A stretch of 64,000 nucleotides of DNA from Spirosoma endbachense (GCF_010233585.1 NZ_CP045997.1:9443132-9507131), one strand, 5' to 3'. Shown: positions 1 through 10,371, counted from the first letter of the stretch. A program made the numbers and translations. The notes: generated by a model from the sequence alone, not told the origin.

Positions 1-71
1 CAGCCGTGACAAGCCAGTCGCGGTAGTCTGGCCAAAACTACTAAGTAAGTAGTCAGTATAGAGGTCGAGGG

Positions 72-1964
72 TTGTCTGCATACTCAAAATTAAACCAGCC
101 ATCCAAAAGGTGGCGTAACATCAGTTATAAATCTCATATGAAGTTTGATGTTCTGGTTTCTTCATCATCATTGAAAGGTCTATATGCAGAAAACAGGATC
201 AATGATCGTTCCCAAGACTGGAAGAACACGAATGAATGTTTTACCTATGTTTTGGTGAAAGAGAAAGTAAACCAAGATCAGGTGCAAACGATGTTGACCG
301 GCCTGGTTAAATCAAACTATGCAGGACTGGCCGATTTTAAGACCTTTAGGTTTATTGGTCAAAAACTTACGGACGTTACCCCGGGAAGAATTACGGGCAA
401 TCCCAATAGCTATTGCCTGCCAGCTGCAGGCTATTCTGTCCTTGAGTTTCTGTCGTTGATCATACTCATCCTGGCCTGCTTCAATTATAGCTCTTTATCG
501 GTTTCCAGAGCCCTGACCCGCTCGAAGGAAATCGGTGTCCGCAAGACAACGGGGGCCAGCCGGAAGAGTTTGATTTTTCAGTTCCTAAGTGAGTCAATCA
601 TCACGGTCATGTTTTCATTAGCGGTGGCCGTCTTGCTTCTGTTTTTTATAACCTCAGCATTCAAAGGCTTGTGGATCAACACCTATCTTAATTTTAATTT
701 AACCGTTAATGTCAAGGTTGTCGCGATCATCATTGGCCTGGTCCTGCTTATCGGTCTAGCCGCAGGCTTATATCCGGCCTTTTATTTATCAAAGCTTAAC
801 CCGGTTGGTGCGATTAAAAACAAGCCAGGTGGGGCAGGTCATTCTTGGCTGAAACAGGCCCTCAGCGTTTCACAATTTACCGTATCTTTCTTCTTTATCA
901 CAACCGCCCTGTTGCTATTTAATCAATTCCGCCATTTCCTTGATTTTGACTATGGGTTCCAATCAGAAAACATTATCAACTGCAAGCTACAGGGCAACGA
1001 TTACCAAAAAGTTCGGCAGGCGTTTTCTACCGTCCCAGGCGTAGCTGACCTATCGGCCTGCGACATTCTGCCGTCGACCGGTGAGGGGAATGGAATCGGA
1101 CTCCGAGCGATCGGTACCCAGGAAGATTACCGGCCTTTCGGGATGATACAGGCGGATACAAATTTTATTAATAATTTGACTATCAAGCTGATTGAAGGTA
1201 AAAACCTGCCCGTCTCCCATCATGTGGAAACGAACGGCATTTTGCTGAACGAGGCCGCGATGCATGAGTTGGGTTACTACTATCCTGCCGAAGTTATCGG
1301 GAAGGTATTTGAGACAGACAATGGTAAGCAGAAGGCAGAAGTTGTTGGGGTAGTTCGTGATTTCAGGTACAAGTTGCTAGTTGAACAGGATCATATAGGC
1401 CCGATGGTGCTCCAGAACAAGGAAGAATTTATGTATGCCAATGTGAAAGTTTCCTCTCGGGATCAGACACAGACACTGGCCGGACTAGCCAGAAAGTGGA
1501 AGCAAATCGATCCCGTTCATTCATTCAGGTATGAATTCTATAGTGATCAACTGAGGTCAACGCACTCGGCGATATTGGATATGGTTTCGATCCTGGCATT
1601 TATGACCCTTTTAGCCATCGTCATTGCCTGCTTGGGTTTATTAGGTATGGTGGTTTATTCGGTGGAACGGAAAGCAAAAGAGGTAGGGGTACGAAAAATC
1701 TTTGGAGCGGGAAATCTGACGATTTTGCTATTGCTGTCAAAAGGGTTTTTGAAAGTGATACTTATCTCCGTTTTTGTGGGCGCACCACTGAGCTACTTTT
1801 TAAACCAACTGTGGCTAGAGAAGCTACCAAACAGAGTGGCGTTTGGATGGGAAACCATCGTGGTCAGTACAATAATCTTGTCAACACTTGGTCTGTTCAC
1901 CATCGGATCACAGGCCATTAAAGCGGCTTTTATGAACCCACTAAAATCGTTGAGAATGGACTAA
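72..1964 (+). pseudogene. ABC transporter permease (FtsX/MacB type), 5'-truncated
   Basis: The 630-residue frame matches the later part of a Bacteroidetes FtsX/MacB-type ABC permease. It has the end of a first periplasmic domain (motif YKSHMKFDVL), three transmembrane helices, a second extracytoplasmic domain, then three more helices with the family's EVGVRK-type motifs (EIGVRKTTGA near residue 152, EVGVRKIFGA near 540). Full-length relatives are roughly 780-800 residues and begin with an N-terminal helix that is absent here. Upstream in this frame there are stops at positions 24 and 42, and the only start is a TTG, so the 5' end is lost or frameshifted. Such permeases usually export peptides or macrolide-like compounds. 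I consider this a degenerate copy; a sequencing frameshift at the window edge is the alternative. Confidence 0.7.
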
Positions 1965-1996
1965 ACTCCAAATCGATCGCTGGAACATCGCCAAGC

Positions 1997-2925
1997 TAAG
2001 AGTGTGTTGGGAAATTATATTGGGTGAATAAGCTCCATTCTCTGTAGCATGATTTGAATAGTAGCCAGATATAGCCAGCTCACCGAAGTAGATACCGCTG
2101 GCGGACCGTGGTATATTCGTAATCTTTGACGATTCGACGGAAGAACGGGGTCGCCCGAGCGATTGGTCCACGCAATGCTCCGTTCCACAAACCAACGTTT
2201 GGCAATCGGCACAAAGCCCTGGGCCGATTCAGGACGGGACGCTTTTTCAAACTCAAGGCTCCATTGGTTCAGGGCTCGAGCAAAAACGCCATTGTAGTCG
2301 GACAGCCGATGCTGCCTGATCGCCGTAAACCTTTTCGAGTCGCTCGCCCACACGCCAAAGGAGGTCACTAATTAGCCCCACAGCTCCGGCACCATCGGCC
2401 TGTGGGCAACGTGAACACCAGCCACCCACAACCGGCCCTGGGTATCGACGATAAGTTGGCGTTTGCGACCATTGACCCGCTTATTGGCATCCAGTCCCCG
2501 TTCTTCCCAAATCATCGGAGACAATTTAACAGACTGTGAATCAATACACACTACTGAGGGGGATGCTTCTTTACCAACGCGTTGGCGATCCATCTGATTG
2601 AGTGCCACATTCATTCGCTCAAAGGTTCCATTCCGTTTCCACTGGTCAAAATAATACAGGGCCGCCTGTGCGGTAAACAGCCTGCCAGGGCAAATCTTCA
2701 AAAGGTAGATTGCGCCACTGCCCACCCGTGCGCAACAGCCATAAAATGATATTGACAATGCGCCTTAAGTCGTGCTTTCGCTTGCGTTGGAGCCTTAAAA
2801 AAGGCGAAATTGCGGCCCACTGCGCGTCGGCCAGTGGCTTCCACTGTTTGGTCATCGTTGTAAGTCTTGGTCGACACAAAGATGACACGACGTTCAGTTC
2901 TTCTCAATTCCTAAACACGCGCTTA
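1997..2925 (-). mobile_element. Degenerate IS5-family insertion sequence
   Basis: The element is about 930 bp, bounded by imperfect 20-bp terminal inverted repeats. The left end is TAAGAGTGTGTTGGGAAATT (1997-2016). The right end, at 2906-2925, reads inward as TAAGCGCGTGTTTAGGAATT and matches the left at 15 of 20 positions. Between them lies a broken transposase on the minus strand. No convincing target duplication is visible. It directly follows the truncated permease gene. Confidence 0.7.
2015..2888 (-). pseudogene. IS5-family transposase, frameshifted
   Basis: Three overlapping minus-strand frames together rebuild one IS5-family (DDE) transposase. The N-terminal DUF4096-like part is at about 2888-2680 (WKPLADAQWAAISPFLR, ILWLLRTGGQWRNLP). 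The middle with the DDE core motif is at about 2690-2372 (YYFDQWKRNGTFERMN, CIDSQSVKLSP). The C-terminal part is at about 2320-2015 (LEFEKASRPESAQGF, AKRWFVERSIAW). At least two frame changes and a stop near 2372 separate them, and the last part seems to leave and regain frame near 2130-2190. It cannot make an intact transposase. Confidence 0.8.
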
Positions 2926-3014
2926 GTTTAGAATAAGCCAATAAATAAGCCTGTTTAGATAAAGTAGATCTTACAATAAAGCCATTGCCTTCGTTATGCA
3001 ACTATTGCCAAAGA

Positions 3015-3044
3015 TTGATTTTGACTATTAACTATTTACTTTTG
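3015..3044 (+). promoter_or_regulatory. Bacteroidetes-type promoter for the AraC gene
   Basis: TTG at 3015-3017, a 19-bp spacer, then TACTTTTG at 3037-3044 matches the Bacteroidetes -33/-7 consensus (TTG-N19-21-TAnnTTTG). It lies 48 bp before the start codon at 3093. Confidence 0.55.
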
Positions 3045-3092
3045 ATCGGTTATGCTTTTAGAACAGCCTGCCCAAGAAAAAGTATATGACGA

Positions 3093-4028
3093 ATGAATAA
3101 TAGGACAAAAGCTAAATCAGATCAGGTGCCTACGTTAACGCCAGATACCCTGGGTGGGCTGGTATTTAAGATCGCAGGCTGGCAGTCAATGCAGGGCCCT
3201 ATTTATAATACGTTTCATATAAATCGGCTCGAAGAGGTGCGCCAGGTTATGAAATTCCCCATGCCTCCGCACCGCAAAACCGTCATTGATTTTATTTTCA
3301 TTACCCACGGCAGCATGGTTCGTCAGAAGGGATTGACGCGCTATGAGGTCCCGGCAAACACCTTCTTTTTCCTGCCTGCTCACCAGATTAGCTTCGACGA
3401 TTGGATGAGCGATGACATCCGGGGCTTCTACTGCCACTTCGATACCAATTTGCTCACCAAACGCTGGCAGAAACAGGACCTCGAAAATGAATTTCCCTTT
3501 CTCCAGTTCCTGGGGCATCCTTTGGTTACCATTGATAATGAACTGCTTACTCAGGTGATGCCTTTGGTTAACAGGCTATACACCGAATACAAAAAAAAAC
3601 GATTCGATTCCATCGATATATTCAGAATTTATCTGCTCACACTATTTACCGAGTTAAAACGAGCCACTCAATTTGGCGAAAATACACCCCCAGACCATAA
3701 TCATAATGCTGCCTTACGCTTTACGCAACTCTACAAGAATGCGCTTAGTCAGTTTATTTACAAGAAACAGCAGGTGGCGGAATATGCCGATTTGCTCAAT
3801 ATCTCGCCGAATCATTTGAATAAATGCGTGAAAGCAGTTACCGGACAGTCGGCGCGTGATTTATTGGATGAGATGATTCTATTGGAGGCTAAAGTGCTAC
3901 TGGCTCAGACTGATTTAAGCGTAAGCGAAATTGCCTATCAAATTGGAAAACAGGATCCCAGTAATTTTGGCCGCTTTTTTAGGGCCAAAATGGGTATAAC
4001 ACCAAAAGAATATCGGGAAGTGGATTGA
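3093..4028 (+). CDS. AraC-family transcriptional regulator
   Basis: The product is a 311-residue regulator with an N-terminal cupin-like sensing domain (about residues 40-170) and a C-terminal AraC double helix-turn-helix (about 215-308). The second HTH ends in the usual signature (SEIAYQIGKQDPSNFGRFFRAKMGITPKEYR, residues about 277-308). It is transcribed in the same direction as the glycosidase block that starts 84 bp downstream, so it probably controls those genes in response to a sugar or plant-derived inducer. That role is inference. A Bacteroidetes promoter lies upstream, and a separate -7 box before the GH3 gene suggests the latter has its own transcript. Confidence 0.85.
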   Translation: MNNRTKAKSDQVPTLTPDTLGGLVFKIAGWQSMQGPIYNTFHINRLEEVRQVMKFPMPPHRKTVIDFIFITHGSMVRQKGLTRYEVPANTFFFLPAHQISFDDWMSDDIRGFYCHFDTNLLTKRWQKQDLENEFPFLQFLGHPLVTIDNELLTQVMPLVNRLYTEYKKKRFDSIDIFRIYLLTLFTELKRATQFGENTPPDHNHNAALRFTQLYKNALSQFIYKKQQVAEYADLLNISPNHLNKCVKAVTGQSARDLLDEMILLEAKVLLAQTDLSVSEIAYQIGKQDPSNFGRFFRAKMGITPKEYREVD

Positions 4029-4080
4029 TTATGACTATCCATTGCCTGATTCTGATAAAAAATTGCACTCATTGTGGGGA

Positions 4081-4088
4081 TACTTTTG
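4081..4088 (+). promoter_or_regulatory. -7 box upstream of the GH3 gene
   Basis: TACTTTTG matches the Bacteroidetes -7 element TAnnTTTG and lies 24 bp before the 4112 start. No well-spaced -33 TTG is present (the nearest, at 4063, leaves 15 bp), which would suit an activator-dependent promoter. Confidence 0.4.
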
Positions 4089-4111
4089 TATCATATTAAA
4101 CCCATAACCGA

Positions 4112-6391
4112 ATGCAACTTCGTCTCCCCGTTCGACTGGCCTATTTTCAGGAACTTGGCCAGCCATTAGCAATCAGTGTTACGTGTCTTTTGTGCAGACT
4201 AAATCGAACACTGATTGCTGGTTTCCTGCTGGGATTGGTTGGTATTCTACCCCTTAAAGCCCAAACCGCTTATCCATTCCAGAACCCAAATCTGGCTCAG
4301 GACAAGCGGATCGACAATCTGGTATCACTTCTTACCCTGGATGAGAAAATTGGGCTGATTACTGACTTTGCCGTTCCCCGAATGGGTATCAGCTCTCCAG
4401 GTAATGCCGAAAGCATCCATCAGGTGAAGCTCTACGACCGACCGAGTCAAACGAAAAAGCCGATCCAGACTACTTCCTTCGCGCAGGTATATGGCATGGG
4501 AGAAACCTGGAATCCGGACCTAATTAAACGAGCCGGAGCCGTAATGGGTTATGAAGCCCGCTACCTGAGCCAGAACGAAAACTATAAACGAAATACACTG
4601 GTATTGTGGGGGCCAGCCTCCGATCTGGCTCGTGACCCACGCTGGGGACGTAATGACGAGAGTTTTGGCGAAGATCCCTTTTTAACTGGAACAATGGCGG
4701 TGGCACTCACCAAAGGAATTCAGGGCGACGACCCAAGATACTGGCAGGCTGCTGCCCTGCTTAAACACGTCTTCGCCAACAGTAACGAAACCACCCGTGC
4801 CCGGTCATCCTCCAATTTCGACATCCGCTTGATGCGGGAGTATTATTCTGTGCCATTTCGAATGGCCTTTACTGAAGGGGGAGCAGTATCCTACATGGCT
4901 GCCTATAATGCATGGAATGGCATTCCCATGACGATCCATCCAGTCCTTAAAGAGGTGATGGCTACCGAATGGGGCGCAAACGGAATTGTCTCTTCGGATG
5001 CTGGTGCCATGAGTCATCTGATTACGCAGCATAAGTACGTCAGGACGAACCGGGAAGCCTATGCGGCTGCCATTAAATTGGGCATGAACCAGTTCCTGAC
5101 GTTTGGCGATTCTATTCCCAGTATCATTAAAGGGGCCATTGCCGAGAATAAACTGACGGAGAATGACCTCAATACCGCCATCCGTGGAAAAATTACTACC
5201 CTTATCAAACTGGGTGTATTAGATCCGCCGGGGCAAGTGCCTTACGCCAAAATCGGACAATCCGGCGAGCCTGAACCCTGGCAGTCAGAAAAACATAAAG
5301 CGGTGGCCCGCCAGATTGCCCGCGAGTCTGTTGTGTTACTGAAAAATGAGCGCGATTTTTTACCACGTACAAAAACGGCAGTTAAGTCGATAGCGGTCAT
5401 TGGGCCACGGGCAGCGCAGGTGTCAACGGATTTCTATGGTGGCCCCACGCCATATGCGATTGGTGTACTACAGGGTATTAAAGACAAGCTTGGCCCTTCG
5501 GTAACGGTAAACTATGCGGCTGATAATGAGGCTCAGGCAGCCGTAAACGCGGCCCGGACATCGGATATGGCTGTGGTTGTCATCGGCAACGACCCTATGT
5601 GTGGCATCACAAACATTGGTGAGGCTTTTAATCGGGATGGCAGTACCAAACCCTGCCCCGAAAACGGGGATGGCCGGGAAGGTCGTGATCGCCAATCGCT
5701 GGATATTCCTACTGAAGATCTGGTCAAGGAAGTGTTTGCGGCTAATCCCAATACGATTGTCGTACTGGTCTCCAGCTTTCCTTACTCGATTAACTGGACA
5801 CAGGCGCATATCCCCGCTATCCTACACACTACCCATACGGCTCAGGACCAGGGAACTGCTATTGCCGATGTCATTTTTGGAGACTATAATCCGGGTGGAC
5901 GCCTAACTCAAACCTGGCCTACATCATTGGATCAACTTCCACCCCTGTCGGAGTATGATATTCGGAAGGGTCGGACGTATCTATATAGCAAAGAAGCGCC
6001 CCTTTATCCATTTGGCTACGGCCTCAGCTATACCAAATTTGATTATTCGGATCTTAAACTGAGTGGAGAGACCCTTTCCAAAAACGGTACGTCAACCATT
6101 CAGGTTTCCGTAAAAAACACGGGTAGCCGCGAGGGCGATGAAGTGGTTCAACTCTACGTTCAACATCCCCAATCCAAAGTTGTACGCCCGATCAAAGAAT
6201 TGAAAGGCTTTAGTCGAATTTCCCTAAAACCGGGCGAAACAAAAATCGTTTCGGTGCCGCTAAAAGCTGATTCTCTGGCTTGGTGGAATGAAAAAACAAA
6301 CCGCTGGGAAATAGAAGATGGCCCAGTCAACCTACTAATAGGTGGGTCGTCAATGGATATACGACTACAAAAAACAATGCAGATAAAGTAG
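4112..6391 (+). CDS. Glycoside hydrolase family 3 (beta-glucosidase/xylosidase-like)
   Basis: The 759-residue GH3 enzyme has an N-terminal hydrophobic export segment (about 33-50, ending LKAQ), a TIM-barrel domain, a second alpha/beta domain and a C-terminal fibronectin-III-like domain (about 660-755, with EVVQLYVQHP). The catalytic nucleophile is probably Asp296 in IVSSDAGAM, and the substrate-binding Lys-His pair is K218-H219. It should release terminal beta-linked glucose or xylose from oligosaccharides in the periplasm; substrate cannot be set from sequence. The start chosen gives a long N-region before the signal-like segment, so a later start is possible. It opens the glycosidase block behind the AraC gene. 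Confidence 0.88.
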   Translation: MQLRLPVRLAYFQELGQPLAISVTCLLCRLNRTLIAGFLLGLVGILPLKAQTAYPFQNPNLAQDKRIDNLVSLLTLDEKIGLITDFAVPRMGISSPGNAESIHQVKLYDRPSQTKKPIQTTSFAQVYGMGETWNPDLIKRAGAVMGYEARYLSQNENYKRNTLVLWGPASDLARDPRWGRNDESFGEDPFLTGTMAVALTKGIQGDDPRYWQAAALLKHVFANSNETTRARSSSNFDIRLMREYYSVPFRMAFTEGGAVSYMAAYNAWNGIPMTIHPVLKEVMATEWGANGIVSSDAGAMSHLITQHKYVRTNREAYAAAIKLGMNQFLTFGDSIPSIIKGAIAENKLTENDLNTAIRGKITTLIKLGVLDPPGQVPYAKIGQSGEPEPWQSEKHKAVARQIARESVVLLKNERDFLPRTKTAVKSIAVIGPRAAQVSTDFYGGPTPYAIGVLQGIKDKLGPSVTVNYAADNEAQAAVNAARTSDMAVVVIGNDPMCGITNIGEAFNRDGSTKPCPENGDGREGRDRQSLDIPTEDLVKEVFAANPNTIVVLVSSFPYSINWTQAHIPAILHTTHTAQDQGTAIADVIFGDYNPGGRLTQTWPTSLDQLPPLSEYDIRKGRTYLYSKEAPLYPFGYGLSYTKFDYSDLKLSGETLSKNGTSTIQVSVKNTGSREGDEVVQLYVQHPQSKVVRPIKELKGFSRISLKPGETKIVSVPLKADSLAWWNEKTNRWEIEDGPVNLLIGGSSMDIRLQKTMQIK

Positions 6392-6506
6392 GGTAAATTA
6401 CTTTAAGTCAGTCAGTTGTAATTATTATAATGAACAACACACTCCTAATCCTGCTAAGATCTTTGTCTGTTTCCTATGTGCCACTGGTTGTAAAGCCCTG
6501 ATAAAT

Positions 6507-8225
6507 ATGAGGTTTTTAACTTTTCTAGTCTTTTTTCTGATGAGCGGCTTTTCGCTCTTTTCCCAATCCTATAAACTCCCTCATCTGGAGAAAAGGGGAA
6601 ATACGCTACAACTGGTGGTGAAAGACCAGCCCTTTTTAGCCCTGGGTGGTGAACTTCACAACTCCACGGCTTCCGGGGCAGCTTACATGCGTCCTGTGTG
6701 GGCCCAGCTCAAGCAAAAACATGTCAACACAGTTTTGGCACCGGTCTATTGGGAACTGATTGAGCCCCGCGAAGGAACATTTGATTTCGCTCTGGTGGAT
6801 AGTATGATCGCTGGTGCCAGGAAACAAAATCTGCATTTGGGTATTCTTTGGTTTGGCGCCTTTAAAACCACCTATTCTACCTACGTACCCACTTGGGTTA
6901 AGAACAATACGCAGAAATACCCAAGGGCAACCAATAAACAAGGTGAAATCCTCCCTTTACTATCTACTTTCTCAGCCGCTTCTCTGCAAGCGAATGCAAA
7001 TGCGTTTAATAAGTTGATGAAGCATATCCGCCAGGTGGATGAGAAAGCCCAGACTGTCATAATAGTCCAGGTGGAAAACGAGGTTGGCCTATTTAACAGC
7101 CCCCGTGATTACCGTGAGGAAGCAACCAAGGCCTATAACGAAGGTGTTCCGGCTGATTTGATGCGCTATTTGGAGGCCAATAAAGGTAAACTACAGCCCG
7201 AAATCGATAGTATCTGGAGGACAAATGGATACAAGGCCTCGGGAAGTTGGGAGGACGTATTTGGCAAAAGCGTGTTGGATGAGAAGAACCCGAACGTACT
7301 GTCTTACTTGCCGGAAGAATTGTTCTCCACCTACCACTATACCAAATTTGTGGGACAACTGGCTGCTGCGGGGAAAGAAGCCTACCCGATACCCATGTTT
7401 GTAAATGCCTGGCCCAAAGCACCTGGGTTTACGGGGGTGCCTGGCAAATATCCAAGTGGGGGCCCCGTGCCGCACACACTCGATATCTGGCGAGCCAATG
7501 CCCCAGGAATTGATTTCATTACGCCGAATGTGTATGCGCCCAAACAAGGCATTTATTCGTTAGTCAACCAATATCATCGTTCTGGCAATCCGGTATTTAT
7601 CCCGGAACTGAAACAAGGCCTGGAAGCAGCCAACCTGACTTTCTGGATCTATGGTCAACATGATGCGATTTGTGTGGCTCCCTTCGGCATAGACGCCATC
7701 CCGGCCGATCAAGACCCCTTCACTAAAACCTTCGCCGTTTTAGAACAAGTGCAAGCGTTGATTTTACAACACCAGGGCAAAGGAACCATGGCCGGTCTGT
7801 TTGTTGACTCAACGGCTAGTTCACAAACGTTTGCTTTACCGGGCTATACCGTAAAAGCTGATCTGGTGATACCCCGAGGATTTGCGGGTGCTGCTCCCGC
7901 CGAAAAAAAACCAACTATGGCCGGGGGGCTTGTTATTGCCCTTGGACCGGACGAGTTCATGGCCGTTGGGAAGGATTATGAACTAACGTTTACACCCGAA
8001 AAGGCGGACCCGAAAAAATCACAAGTCGATGTTGATTATTTGGAAGAAGGATCATTTGTTAACGATAAATGGATCGTTTCCAGGCGATTGAATGGGGATG
8101 AAGGCACCGGTGGAGGGAGTATTGGCAGCTTTGGGTTAAAGAACACGAAGGTTGGAAGCCTGCGTTTCCCCAAAAATGCCAGGGATGGCTATAGCATCGT
8201 CAAAATCAAGTTCTATCGGTATTGA
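6507..8225 (+). CDS. GH35-like beta-galactosidase (DUF5597-type)
   Basis: The 572-residue secreted glycosidase has an N-terminal signal peptide (residues 1-20, ending LFSQ). The TIM-barrel (about 35-390) resembles GH35/GH42 beta-galactosidases, and the C-terminal beta-rich part resembles DUF5597 (about 400-570). The expected acid/base glutamate is E192 (VQVENEVG) and the nucleophile E367 (VFIPELKQG). It likely removes terminal beta-galactose, or a related sugar, from plant side chains. It lies 115 bp after the GH3 gene on the same strand, and an esterase follows, consistent with stepwise stripping of a decorated polysaccharide. Confidence 0.8.
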   Translation: MRFLTFLVFFLMSGFSLFSQSYKLPHLEKRGNTLQLVVKDQPFLALGGELHNSTASGAAYMRPVWAQLKQKHVNTVLAPVYWELIEPREGTFDFALVDSMIAGARKQNLHLGILWFGAFKTTYSTYVPTWVKNNTQKYPRATNKQGEILPLLSTFSAASLQANANAFNKLMKHIRQVDEKAQTVIIVQVENEVGLFNSPRDYREEATKAYNEGVPADLMRYLEANKGKLQPEIDSIWRTNGYKASGSWEDVFGKSVLDEKNPNVLSYLPEELFSTYHYTKFVGQLAAAGKEAYPIPMFVNAWPKAPGFTGVPGKYPSGGPVPHTLDIWRANAPGIDFITPNVYAPKQGIYSLVNQYHRSGNPVFIPELKQGLEAANLTFWIYGQHDAICVAPFGIDAIPADQDPFTKTFAVLEQVQALILQHQGKGTMAGLFVDSTASSQTFALPGYTVKADLVIPRGFAGAAPAEKKPTMAGGLVIALGPDEFMAVGKDYELTFTPEKADPKKSQVDVDYLEEGSFVNDKWIVSRRLNGDEGTGGGSIGSFGLKNTKVGSLRFPKNARDGYSIVKIKFYRY

Positions 8226-8285
8226 CCTCAACCGCTTGATTACCCCATGAAAACTATGTCCAAATAGTGCTAATCAGTCAAAACT

Positions 8286-9182
8286 ATGCCGTTACGTTGT
8301 TTTTTAGTCATACTGAGTGTGCTCATCGGCCCGCTTGCCCAGGCCCAGCAGGTCCTTCGCCTGTATGATGGCAAAGCCCCCGGCTCCGAGAGCTGGACAT
8401 GGGAGGAGGCCGAGAATAGCACCAACATGTTCAAAACGCGCGTTGTTTATAACGTATCAACCCCCACGCTCACGGCCTATCTGCCCAGCGCTGACCTGGC
8501 TACCGGTACGGCGGTAGTCATTGCACCAGGTGGTGCATTTCATACGCTTTCGATTGATTCCGAAGGCATCGACGTAGCGAAGTGGCTGGCCGCCAAAGGC
8601 GTAGCAGCTTTCGTGCTCAAATACCGGGTAGTACGTAGTATGACCAACGATCCTGTTGCCGAGTTGACGGCTAAAATGGCTGATTTTAAAAAATTGGATG
8701 CAGAGAACGCACCCGTTGTTCCCTTAGCCATTGCCGATGGCAAACGGGCTATTGAATACGTGCGGCAACATGCGAAGGAGTTCGGCGTCCAATCCGACCG
8801 GATTGGGCTGATTGGTTTCTCGGCGGGCGGAACGGTGACGATGGGTGTGGGTTTTGCGTATTCGCCCGCTAACCGGCCTGATTTTCTGGCCCCGATTTAT
8901 CCGTACCTCGGCGCAGGAGCGATTGCTAAACAGGTAGTCCCGACCGACGCACCACCGCTGTTTGTTTGTGCCGCCACCGACGACCAGTTGGGCCTGGCTC
9001 CCCACAGCACGAAGCTCTATAATGACTGGATTGCGGCCGGTAAATCGGCTGAGCTGCATATGTATCTGAAAGGCGGGCATGGGTTCGGTATGCGTAAGCA
9101 GAATATACCTACCGATACGTGGATCGACCGCTTCGGCGATTGGCTAAAACTAAACGGGTATCTAACCAAAGTTAAACCTTGA
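8286..9182 (+). CDS. Secreted alpha/beta hydrolase, acetyl-esterase-like
   Basis: The 298-residue protein has a signal peptide (about 1-20, AQA/QQ cleavage) and an alpha/beta-hydrolase fold like that of BD-FAE/acetylxylan esterases. The nucleophile elbow is GFSAGG with Ser179. Asp232 or Asp233 (ATDDQ) and His265 (GGHGFG) complete the triad, and the oxyanion loop is PGGAFH (81-86). It probably removes acetyl or other acyl groups from xylan-type polysaccharides in the periplasm. It is 60 bp after the GH35-like gene in the same orientation. A feruloyl rather than acetyl specificity cannot be excluded. Confidence 0.8.
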   Translation: MPLRCFLVILSVLIGPLAQAQQVLRLYDGKAPGSESWTWEEAENSTNMFKTRVVYNVSTPTLTAYLPSADLATGTAVVIAPGGAFHTLSIDSEGIDVAKWLAAKGVAAFVLKYRVVRSMTNDPVAELTAKMADFKKLDAENAPVVPLAIADGKRAIEYVRQHAKEFGVQSDRIGLIGFSAGGTVTMGVGFAYSPANRPDFLAPIYPYLGAGAIAKQVVPTDAPPLFVCAATDDQLGLAPHSTKLYNDWIAAGKSAELHMYLKGGHGFGMRKQNIPTDTWIDRFGDWLKLNGYLTKVKP

Positions 9183-9283
9183 TATACTCGAAAAACGATG
9201 ACTTCTGGCGGTCGCTTTTAGGGTAACAGACCGCTGCGAAGGAACAATTCAACCACTAGAAAATAATAAAATATAATAAATCA

Positions 9284-10276
9284 ATGGCAAAGAACCCGCA
9301 TTACCTCTCGCAACTTGCTCACATCGAGATCTATTCGCCCGATGTGGAAAAAACGGTTCACTTTCTCCGGGAGATTGTTGGACTGGATGAAACCGGGCGC
9401 GATGACAATTCTGTGTATTTCAGAGCCTGGGGAGATTATTTCCATCATACACTCAAAATCAGCTCTCGTGAAACATCCGGCCTGGGCCATCTAGGCTGGC
9501 GAGCCGACAGCCCCGAAGCGCTGGAGGAATGCGTGGCCTATCTGGAAAAAACGGGTGCGGGACTAGGCTGGGTCGATGGGGATTTAGGACATGGAAAGGC
9601 GTATCGCTTTCAATCGCCCGATGGACACACGCACGAAGTGTTTTGGGACGTAGTTTGGCTGCACGAAACGGGTGAGCGCGGTAGTATCTACGCCGACCGC
9701 TATGCCAGCAACCGGCGCATCGGGGTCAATCCACGTCGATTTGATCATGTTACATATATGGTGGCCAAATTTCAGTACCAGAAAGAAAAAGAATTCTGGC
9801 AGGGAATGGGCTTGAAAAATCCCGATGAGGTGCGCATGAGCGACGAAATTCCGCCTATCGGTGGCCTATGGACCATCGGTAACCTATCGCATGATGTAGC
9901 GGTTTTCACGGACCCAAACATTGGGCCGGGCGAGGGCGTGTTCAACCACATCGCCTTTAACTTCGATAGCCGGGAGGAAGTGCTGCTGGCTCTTGACTAC
10001 TTCACCGAAAAAGGATTTAAGAGTGTGATGGGTGCGCCCACGCGCCACAAAGCCGACGAGGGTTTCTTTATTTACATCATTGACCCCGGCAGCGGCATCT
10101 TATTCGAGTTTTACGCCTGCGCCCGTCTGATTTTCGCTCCTGACCACGGTCCGGATATTCATTACCTGAAAGACAACCCGAACGACGCCTGGGGAACAGC
10201 CAATCCATTTGCCGAAATGGGCAAAGGCAAAAAGCTCGGTCTCACCGATGGTGTAGTGAAACCTGTTGATATTTAG
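9284..10276 (+). CDS. Extradiol ring-cleavage dioxygenase (VOC family)
   Basis: The 330-residue protein has two vicinal-oxygen-chelate modules, as in type I extradiol dioxygenases (catechol 2,3-dioxygenase or homoprotocatechuate 2,3-dioxygenase type). The metal ligands sit in the second module as expected: H155 (FDHVTY), H222 (NHIAF) and E275 (LFEFYA), a 2-His-1-carboxylate Fe or Mn site. It should open a catecholic ring next to the two hydroxyls, giving a coloured semialdehyde or keto acid. The downstream alpha/beta hydrolase, FAH protein and dehydrogenases would process the product. The substrate is unknown. It is the first gene of the ring-cleavage cluster, 101 bp after the esterase gene. 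Confidence 0.85.
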   Translation: MAKNPHYLSQLAHIEIYSPDVEKTVHFLREIVGLDETGRDDNSVYFRAWGDYFHHTLKISSRETSGLGHLGWRADSPEALEECVAYLEKTGAGLGWVDGDLGHGKAYRFQSPDGHTHEVFWDVVWLHETGERGSIYADRYASNRRIGVNPRRFDHVTYMVAKFQYQKEKEFWQGMGLKNPDEVRMSDEIPPIGGLWTIGNLSHDVAVFTDPNIGPGEGVFNHIAFNFDSREEVLLALDYFTEKGFKSVMGAPTRHKADEGFFIYIIDPGSGILFEFYACARLIFAPDHGPDIHYLKDNPNDAWGTANPFAEMGKGKKLGLTDGVVKPVDI

Positions 10277-10371
10277 TTGATTGGTGATTGGTTAATTGGG
10301 TGATTGGTTGACTGTTCTGAACCTCCCCTAATCAACTAGTCAACCAATTAACTAATCAACCAACCAATCAA
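10277..10371. repeat. Intergenic imperfect inverted repeat of GATTGGTTAATTGG-type words
   Basis: The gap begins with words such as GATTGGTTAATTGG and ends with their complements (CAACCAATTAACTAATCAACC). A long hairpin could form between 10277-10315 and 10336-10370. It belongs to the same word family as the repeats near 10780-10890, 12005-12136, 16251-16350 and 30126-30186. Confidence 0.6.

Noticed and set aside
1050-1265. Minus-strand reading frame inside the permease gene
   Set aside because: It is antisense to a clear coding frame, with no start signal and no recognisable domain.
9284-10276. VOC protein as a glyoxalase or resistance protein
   Set aside because: Two-module layout and 330-residue length with H155, H222 and E275 fit extradiol dioxygenases better.
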